From Brevinematales bacterium (GTDB lineage Bacteria; Spirochaetota; Brevinematia; Brevinematales; Thermospiraceae), in contig JABLXN010000003.1 in the NCBI GenBank assembly GCA_013177995.1, positions 57,520 to 121,519 of the forward strand: a stretch of 64,000 nt of DNA, written 5' to 3'. Each line of letters opens with the position of its first letter. Position 1 is the stretch's first letter. Shown piece by piece: positions 58,984-64,000 of the stretch. The translations under genes were made by a program, and so were the position numbers. Under the pieces are notes generated by a model that saw nothing but the letters and a program-made list of their open reading frames with translations, was not told the origin of the DNA and made no database searches.

Positions 58984-59900
58984 AACGACCTCCTCTCAAG
59001 AATCTTCGCCACCTCATTTTCATACGAGATACGTTTGCGACCAAGCACACCCTGAGGCCTGAAAATCATCACCACAATCAAGAGAAGACCAAAGAAAATC
59101 TGATTGAACTGAGCCGGAATCACACTGGTAAGCCCGGTAAGACGAGGGGCCTCCGAAAGCAGCACAAGTACCATCGTCCCAAAAAGAGCCCCAAGAGAAT
59201 TCCCAAGTCCACCCAACACCACCATACAGAGAATCAAAACAGAAAGCATAAAATCAAAGGTTTGTGGAGCCACGGACTGATTATACACCGCCCAAAGAGA
59301 ACCCGCAATCCCGGCAAAAAAAGCCCCAATCATAAAAGCCACCACCTTGTACTTCACCGCATTGATGCCCATTGCCCCTACTACTACCTCATCTTCACGA
59401 ATAGCCTCAAGCGCCCTCCCAAAACGAGAATGGACAAGCCGCCGGATAAACAAAAAGGTCACTACAACAAAAAGGGCATACAGAATAACATAGCCTACAC
59501 TTGTATCATACCCAAACTGGATCCCAAACAAAACCGGACCAGGAACCCCATTGATACCATTTGGACCACGGGTGAGACTATCCCAGTTGATAATCACATT
59601 CTTCACCACTTCCCCAAAGCCAAGCGTGGCTATGGCCAAGTAGTCTCCCTTGAGTCTCAGGGTAGGAAGTCCTACAAGAAATCCAAGCATAGCGGCAAAA
59701 ATCCCACTTAGTCCAAGCACCAACCAGAAATTCCAGCCACCTATGGTAGTTCCTATGGCTGTTGTATAGGCTCCAATCGCAAAGAAGGCAGCATGACAGA
59801 GAGAAAGAAGCCCCGTATAACCGGCAATCAGATTGAGACTCAAGGCAAGAATAGCATAAATTTCCATATAGATAATCAGAAGAAAAAGAAAATTCAGCAT
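58980..59900 (-). CDS. livM: Branched-chain amino-acid ABC transporter permease LivM
   Basis: The 306-residue membrane protein has about eight hydrophobic helices, the motif GYTGLLSLCHAAFFAIGAYTT and the permease loop EAIREDEVVVGAMGINAVKYK. It forms the inner-membrane channel with LivH. The start directly overlaps the livH stop by one base. Confidence 0.94.
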   Translation of the reverse strand: MLNFLFLLIIYMEIYAILALSLNLIAGYTGLLSLCHAAFFAIGAYTTAIGTTIGGWNFWLVLGLSGIFAAMLGFLVGLPTLRLKGDYLAIATLGFGEVVKNVIINWDSLTRGPNGINGVPGPVLFGIQFGYDTSVGYVILYALFVVVTFLFIRRLVHSRFGRALEAIREDEVVVGAMGINAVKYKVVAFMIGAFFAGIAGSLWAVYNQSVAPQTFDFMLSVLILCMVVLGGLGNSLGALFGTMVLVLLSEAPRLTGLTSVIPAQFNQIFFGLLLIVVMIFRPQGVLGRKRISYENEVAKILERRSL

Positions 59901-60829
59901 TACACCTTCTCCCGTTCTTTTTTTCCGAGAAGTCCTGATGGACGAAAGAGAAGTATGAGAATCAAAATGGTAAAGGCCACCGTATCCCGAAGACCCTGAG
60001 GAATACCAAGCACAGCCACCCCAAAGGTCTCAATCACCCCTAAAAGTACTCCACCAATCATAGCCCCGGTGATATTTCCGATTCCACCAAAAACCGCTGC
60101 CACAAAGGCCTTGAGACCAGCGAGTGTACCCATCGTCGGATAAATCTTGATCTCCAATGCCACAAGCATACCGGCAGCAGCCGCCAACGCCGAACCAATA
60201 GCAAAAGTCAAAGAGATGATAAAATCCGTATCAATCCCCATAAGTTTGGCCACCGTCATATTCTGACTGGTCGCCCGCATAGCTTTTCCCAGTCTTGTAT
60301 AATCGACAAAAACCTTCAGGGTTACCATTAACACAAGGGCTGATATCACAATCAGAATCTGATGGGGCGTAATCGCTACCGTCCCTAAAAGAATGGTCTC
60401 ATTGGCAAAGGGATAATCAAGCCGTTTTGACTTTGTTCCAAAGAGAAAAGCCGCCAAATTGGAAAGAATAATAGAAACCCCAATAGCACTCAAAAGAGGA
60501 GCCAAACGAGGAGCCTGCCGTAGTGGTTTGTAGGCAAGTTTCTCTACGGTTACCCCCAACAGAGCACTTACTCCCATAGCCCCCACCATCGCCACAAGAA
60601 AAAGAAAAAGAGAATAAGGATGAAGCGTATCCCCATTCAGCCCAAGGTAGAAAAAATATCCCGCATACGCTCCCATCATCAAAATCTCCCCATGGGCAAA
60701 ATTGATAAACTTCAAAATCCCATACACCATGGTATATCCAAGAGCAATGAGGGCATAAATACTGCCAAGCGTTATGCCATTCACCACATGCTGGGCAATC
60801 TCTGACCAGGAAAGATGAAAAAGCATCAT
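59900..60829 (-). CDS. livH: Branched-chain amino-acid ABC transporter permease LivH
   Basis: The 309-residue membrane protein has the LivH start NGITLGSIYALIALGYTMVY and NFAHGEILMMGAY, the loop MRATSQNMTVAKLMGIDTD, and eight or so helices. Pairs with LivM. Separated from livJ by a hairpin that can reduce read-through. Confidence 0.95.
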   Translation of the reverse strand: MMLFHLSWSEIAQHVVNGITLGSIYALIALGYTMVYGILKFINFAHGEILMMGAYAGYFFYLGLNGDTLHPYSLFLFLVAMVGAMGVSALLGVTVEKLAYKPLRQAPRLAPLLSAIGVSIILSNLAAFLFGTKSKRLDYPFANETILLGTVAITPHQILIVISALVLMVTLKVFVDYTRLGKAMRATSQNMTVAKLMGIDTDFIISLTFAIGSALAAAAGMLVALEIKIYPTMGTLAGLKAFVAAVFGGIGNITGAMIGGVLLGVIETFGVAVLGIPQGLRDTVAFTILILILLFRPSGLLGKKEREKV

Positions 60830-60846
60830 AAGCCCTTCCTTAAACT

Positions 60847-60884
60847 AAAAATAAAAACGACCGGACGGCACAATGCCGCCCGGT
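60847..60884 (-). terminator. Hairpin with T-rich tail between livJ and livH
   Basis: Arms 60860-60870 and 60874-60884 (one G-T pair), then a T-rich run on the minus strand. Likely a partial terminator, giving more binding protein than transporter. Confidence 0.7.
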
Positions 60885-60893
60885 ATAGGTTCT

Positions 60894-62063
60894 TTACTTT
60901 ACTTCTACAAGTTTGCCGTTCTCTACTTTGTATACGGCGGTTTGTTTGTAGGTTTTGTTCTTCGCATCAGCCACAAAAATACCTACATTCTTGATAGCAT
61001 CACCCGAAGGCAAGAAGGTGATGGTTCCAGAAACACCCTGATACCCCTGGAGATTCAACAGAAAATCACGAATCTTGGTACGATCAATCTTGCCATCAGT
61101 TGAACCCTCAGCAGCATTCTTAATAGCTAAAAGAAGTACCTTGAAGGCATCGTACGCATTGATAGCAAAGGCGTCAGGATCCTCACCATACTTTTCACGA
61201 TACAGTTTCACAAAGTTTTCACGAAGAGGATTCTTGATACCACTCTCATCAGCAGAGTTGGAGAAAATCACTCCATCAGCAAGATCCTTTGCCAGAGCGA
61301 AAATCTCAGGATTAGAGAACCCATCAGCAGAGAGAATCTTCACATTCAACCCAAGCTGTTTGGCCTGTTCAAGAATCTGTGCCATCTCTGCCACGTAATT
61401 GGGAATATACAAAGCCTCAGGATTTGCCTCTTTGATCTTGGTAAGCTGGGTCTTGAAATCCTTGTCTCCCTGAACACCCGTTTCTACAGCCACAACCTGG
61501 CCACCACTTGCCTCATAGACCCGCTTGAAGTCCATGGCAAGACCCTGGCTGTAATCGTTTTTGATATAGAGGATAGCTACCTTCTTGATACCAAGCTTCT
61601 CAGCCACATAGCGACCAAAAACCTCAGCCTGAAGCTGGTCAGAAAGCACATTGCGGAAGATAAAATCTCCCTTCGAAGTCACATCCTTGTGAGTAGCCGA
61701 CTGAGAGATCATTACCACCTTGGCAGCCTGTGCCTTGGGAGCAATAGCAAGAGCACAGGAAGAAAACATAGGTCCTACAAAACCATAAATCTTATTCACA
61801 CCGTAGAGCTTTTCAAAAGCAGCATTGGCCTTTTCAGGCTTACCCTCATCATCCTCCACGTAAAGCTTCACAGGAAGACCGGCAATACCACCCTGGCTAT
61901 TAATCTCTTCCAGAGCAATCTGAACAGCCTGAAGGGAGAGTTTCCCGTAGTTGGCTGCATCCCCTGTGAGAGGCCCAATAAATCCCACAGCAATTTCCTT
62001 GGGTTTGGAAGCACATCCCAACACCAAAAGCACAAGACCAAGCGACAAAAGCACCTTCTTCAT
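60894..62063 (-). CDS. livJ: Branched-chain amino-acid ABC transporter substrate-binding lipoprotein
   Basis: Start at ATG 62063, preceded by GGAGGAG; an in-frame ATG seven codons earlier lacks spacing. The 389-residue product has a lipobox LVLGC (Cys17), then VGFIGPLTGDAANYG and the periplasmic binding protein type 1 fold (FVGPMFSSCALAIAPKAQ, ILYIKNDYSQGLAMDF, YDAFKVLLLAIKNA). It delivers a branched-chain amino acid or related compound to LivHM. Symbol by family; ligand not proven. Confidence 0.93.
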   Translation of the reverse strand: MKKVLLSLGLVLLVLGCASKPKEIAVGFIGPLTGDAANYGKLSLQAVQIALEEINSQGGIAGLPVKLYVEDDEGKPEKANAAFEKLYGVNKIYGFVGPMFSSCALAIAPKAQAAKVVMISQSATHKDVTSKGDFIFRNVLSDQLQAEVFGRYVAEKLGIKKVAILYIKNDYSQGLAMDFKRVYEASGGQVVAVETGVQGDKDFKTQLTKIKEANPEALYIPNYVAEMAQILEQAKQLGLNVKILSADGFSNPEIFALAKDLADGVIFSNSADESGIKNPLRENFVKLYREKYGEDPDAFAINAYDAFKVLLLAIKNAAEGSTDGKIDRTKIRDFLLNLQGYQGVSGTITFLPSGDAIKNVGIFVADAKNKTYKQTAVYKVENGKLVEVK

Positions 62064-62101
62064 ACGTTTTCTCCTCCTCATCAAAAGATTTCTCTTCTGT
62101 T

Positions 62102-62130
62102 ATTATAAGCAAGAGAAACTATTTTTGCAA
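62102..62130 (-). promoter_or_regulatory. Sigma70-type promoter of the liv operon
   Basis: TTGCAA (62125-62130), 17 bp, TATAAT (62102-62107) on the minus strand. Confidence 0.82.
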
Positions 62131-62331
62131 ACAAGAAGCATCGCTAGGGAAAAGGCTTGTTATGATTTTCTTGCCATCTTTGTGAATATTACCCCATCGG
62201 CTATAACCTTGTTTCAGCAACAAGAGCTACGTGTTATCCACTTTTCTCAAACAAAAAGAATCTAAACCTTGGTAAGAAAAGTTAATACATCACCTTCTTT
62301 TGAAAAAAGGAGAGCTTTTCTTATCCGATTA

Positions 62332-62345
62332 GTTAAACGTTTAAC
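62332..62345. repeat. 14-bp perfect palindrome GTTAAACGTTTAAC
   Basis: Repeated at 63651-63664 and, with one change, at 63725-63738. The central ACGT-type symmetry recalls LacI-family operators, but all copies sit inside repeat units. Confidence 0.6.
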
Positions 62346-62419
62346 CTACCTCTATACAAACCTTCGCGATGGTTTTCACCATGTTTCAGCAGGAAAATAC
62401 AGTCCTCCACAGAGTCCCG

Positions 62420-62473
62420 GCTATTACCATGTCTCAGCAAAAGCTACCTGCGTAGCTGAAATATGGTAATAGC
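62420..62473. repeat. Nested 54-bp hairpin made by two opposed motif copies
   Basis: GCTATTACCAT...TCAGC (62420-62438) faces GCTGA...ATGGTAATAGC (62455-62473), with AGCTAC/GTAGCT (62442-62447, 62452-62457) nested in the loop. Confidence 0.65.
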
Positions 62474-62669
62474 AAAAGCTCCCCGTCCCCTTCTCTTAGA
62501 TGAGAAAGAGAGACCCTATTACCTTGTCTCAGCAAATTACCCCCTGTTATCTCCTTCTCTCAAACAAAAATCCTATAAGACACTACAGGCCCTACAAATA
62601 CACCCCATTCTTTTGAAAAAAGAGGAGATCTTCCTTCCACAAGCTGAAACAGAGTGATAGCCAACACTC

Positions 62670-63275
62670 TCACAAGCTTCGTCTAGGAAGATGCCAATCG
62701 TACCGTATCGCAAGAACCCTCCCGACAAAGATAAAACACACCACCACCAACAAGGTAACAAGATGAGAAACCCCAAAACGAAAAAGAAAATAATACATCA
62801 TCGAACCCACAATACAAAAAGAAGCATAAATCTCCTCTTTCAGCACGGACGGAATTTCACTCACCAAAATATCCCGTAGCATTCCTCCCACTACCCCCGT
62901 GGACGTTCCCATAATTACCACGCCCAAAATACCCAATGAGGCCTGAATACCTTTTTCCGCCCCTACCACCGTAAACACAGCAAGCCCAAGGGCATCAAAA
63001 TACCTCACCCATGATGTCACATTCTGAATTCTTTTGCCAAAAAAGTAGGTCATCACAGAAGCCACAATCGCATATCCTAGATCATTTTCGTGCAACAAAG
63101 CCATAGGCACCTGATTGAGAAGAACATCTCTCACCATTCCCCCGCCAAGGGCTGTCAAGATACCGAGAACTACCACCCCCAAAATATCCAGCGAATACTT
63201 CATTCCCTTCATGGCCCCGGAAATCGCAAACGCTACAATACCCACTATATTGAGAACAAAAAGCACATTCTCCAT
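62670..63275 (-). CDS. TRIC-type cation channel family membrane protein
   Basis: Start at ATG 63275, preceded by AGAGG and just after an extended -10 promoter; a longer frame to 63467 runs through the promoter and has no support. The 201-residue product has about seven helices and the duplicated motif of the family, LTALGGGMVRDVLL and TGVVGGMLRDILV. Prokaryotic TRIC homologues form homotrimeric monovalent cation channels; a physiological role is not settled. Single gene. Confidence 0.88.
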   Translation of the reverse strand: MENVLFVLNIVGIVAFAISGAMKGMKYSLDILGVVVLGILTALGGGMVRDVLLNQVPMALLHENDLGYAIVASVMTYFFGKRIQNVTSWVRYFDALGLAVFTVVGAEKGIQASLGILGVVIMGTSTGVVGGMLRDILVSEIPSVLKEEIYASFCIVGSMMYYFLFRFGVSHLVTLLVVVCFIFVGRVLAIRYDWHLPRRSL

Positions 63276-63294
63276 ACCAACCTCTTTTTCTTTT

Positions 63295-63303
63295 ATTATA
63301 CCA
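63295..63303 (-). promoter_or_regulatory. Extended -10 promoter of the TRIC gene
   Basis: TGGTATAAT on the minus strand, 20 bp before the start; no good -35 seen. Confidence 0.55.
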
Positions 63304-63603
63304 TAAAAATTCTTCTTTCGCACACCTTTCCCTTTTGAAAACCAGGGAAAAGTATTCAAAAGCTGTTGTTCCACATAGGAAACTGAATAGCTATTTCCAC
63401 ATTTCTTAATGAACAGGGAAATAACACGAGAAAGCTCTGTTCTTTCACCCTTTTTTCTGTACCCCACCGGGCCGCTTTTGCGGTTGTGCGTCCTTTGTCG
63501 TAAGGGGGAAGTCCTTCCGGAGTGAGGGTGCAGGAGGCACCCGGGGCGACATTTTCTGTTGCTTTTGCCCGCAAGGCCACCGAAGCGGAGCCGCGGAGGC
63601 TTT

Positions 63604-63772
63604 GCTGAGACATGGGAATAGCCAAAGGCGTGTGGGGTGTATAGAGTGAGGTTAAACGTTTAACCTATTGGGTGTTTTGCTGAAACAAGGTGATAGCAAG
63701 AGGTATGGGGGGGTATAGAGAAAGGTTAAATGTTTAACCAATGAGGCGGTTGGCTGAAACAGGGTAATAGCC
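63604..63772 (-). repeat. Tandem ~75-bp units containing the motif and the palindrome
   Basis: Motif copies start at 63604, 63679 and 63753, spacing 75 and 74 bp. The first two units continue through a TATAGAG block to GTTAAACGTTTAAC (63651-63664) or GTTAAATGTTTAAC (63725-63738). The third is cut after the motif. Units differ at many positions, so this is an old array. Confidence 0.7.
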
Positions 63773-63918
63773 CGGGCCTTTTGGTCTCAGAAAGCCCTCT
63801 TCTTGCTAACCCGTCGCCATGCCCCCGCCCCTGCCTGCGGTGTCACCTGAGAGAAGCCCCTGCAGGGAACACGCGCCCCGCGGGCTGGTAATGGAAGCCA
63901 TCGTCTTTTCACCACTGG

Positions 63919-64000
63919 CCGAGCCACAGGAGGTGGCGAGGAAGCCCGGGGTCAGACAAGGAGGGCTGTCTCCGGGCGGCTACAGAAGAGAGCGGGGTTA
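63919..64000 (-). repeat. GC-rich dispersed repeat, copy at the right end
   Basis: Complement of this stretch matches 48122-48203 with about nine differences over 82 positions. The repeat continues past the window edge. Confidence 0.75.

Larger units (their letters stand above)
62200..62661. repeat. Cluster of GCTATYACCWTGTYTCAGCA motifs
   Basis: Copies at 62200-62220, 62377-62391 (partial), 62420-62440 and 62516-62536 on plus and at 62455-62473 and 62643-62661 on minus. A GTTAAACGTTTAAC palindrome (62332-62345) lies before the partial copy. A ~36-bp direct repeat around CTTTTGAAAAAAG occurs at 62287-62322 and 62600-62636. The stretch 62131-62669 has no believable gene; the 64-codon frame in it has no support. 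Confidence 0.6.
63304..64000. other. Gene-free, GC-rich repeat region at the right end
   Basis: No supported gene in about 700 bp. It starts with AT-rich DNA holding AGCTGTTGTTCCACAT (63361-63376), then a GC-rich block (63460-63600) with small hairpins such as GGGTGC/GCACCC, the tandem 75-bp units (63604-63772), and a second GC-rich block (63790-64000) that matches 48122-48203 in reverse. The 89-codon frame across 63356-63625 is probably chance coding in GC-rich DNA. Confidence 0.6.

Noticed and set aside
62463..62657. 64-codon frame on the plus strand
   Set aside because: Lies in the repeat cluster, without ribosome binding site or family pattern.
63356..63625. 89-codon frame on the minus strand
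   Set aside because: Runs through GC-rich repeat DNA, has no ribosome binding site and no recognisable domain; probably chance.
63604..63772. CRISPR array
   Set aside because: Spacing near 75 bp looks like repeat plus spacer, but the whole unit is similar from copy to copy, copies are diverged and no cas gene is present.

Overview
The window looks like a piece of a Gram-negative spirochaete chromosome (phylum Spirochaetota; genus not assignable from the sequence alone). Evidence: a flgB-flgC-fliE-fliF-fliG-fliH-fliI basal-body operon; a large membrane-anchored TPR protein whose architecture matches the spirochaete periplasmic flagellar collar protein FlcA; several lipoproteins with spirochaete-style lipoboxes; and two outer-membrane beta-barrel proteins. 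Gene density is high, GC is moderate, genes sit in compact operons with many ATGA overlaps, and sigma70-type promoters with 17-bp spacers are easy to see. No rRNA, tRNA, prophage, transposase, CRISPR array or plasmid gene was recognised.

Layout. 1-6.4 kb: a small membrane protein cut by the window edge, a sugar-type ABC solute-binding lipoprotein, and a giant 2-hydroxyacyl-CoA dehydratase activase fusion. 6.5-10.2 kb: rho, a flavoprotein that has lost its redox cysteines, and a sirtuin, in one transcription unit with a long leader. 10.5-13.7 kb: the FlcA-like gene. 13.8-20.9 kb: a seven-gene operon hisG-aminotransferase-lipoprotein-coaBC-ruvC-glmS-comF. 21.4-22.7 kb: rpmB, pncC and a small membrane protein. 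22.7-29.3 kb: the flagellar operon. 29.4-31 kb: a repeat-rich scar with broken genes. 31-36 kb: a double cyclic-nucleotide-binding protein and purF-nudix-queD-aroC. 36-38 kb: a secreted GH13 amylase and a membrane protein. 38.3-45.5 kb: a plus-strand run: sugar nucleotidyltransferase, pyrE, pyrF, glyS, a 7TM HD-GYP protein, an ABC ATPase and a nuclease-like lipoprotein. 45.5-47.9 kb: a heptad-repeat coiled-coil protein, smpB, a DUF3467 protein, a STAS protein and a periplasmic CBM48 protein. 48.4-55.4 kb: a membrane protein, a TPR-GGDEF protein and a pair of paralogous beta-barrel proteins, the second fused to a FecR domain. 55.5-62.1 kb: eno, mntP and a complete liv branched-chain amino-acid ABC transporter. 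62.7-63.3 kb: a TRIC-type channel. The window ends in repeat-rich non-coding DNA.

Themes. Cyclic dinucleotide and cyclic nucleotide signalling appears three times (GGDEF, HD-GYP, double cNMP-binding). Glycan use is suggested by a solute-binding protein, an amylase and a secreted CBM48 protein, the last two with near-identical promoters. The intergenic regions at 21, 29, 48, 62 and 63.4-64 kb share several families of non-coding repeats: a ~200-bp MITE-like element with terminal inverted repeats, a ~20-bp motif often coupled to a 14-bp palindrome in ~75-bp units, and a GC-rich repeat present in inverted orientation at 48.1 and 63.9 kb.

The most interesting items are the FecR/beta-barrel fusion beside its FecR-less paralogue, the repeat families, and the cysteine-less flavoprotein in the rho operon. 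All assignments rest on reading motifs by eye; no database search was run.
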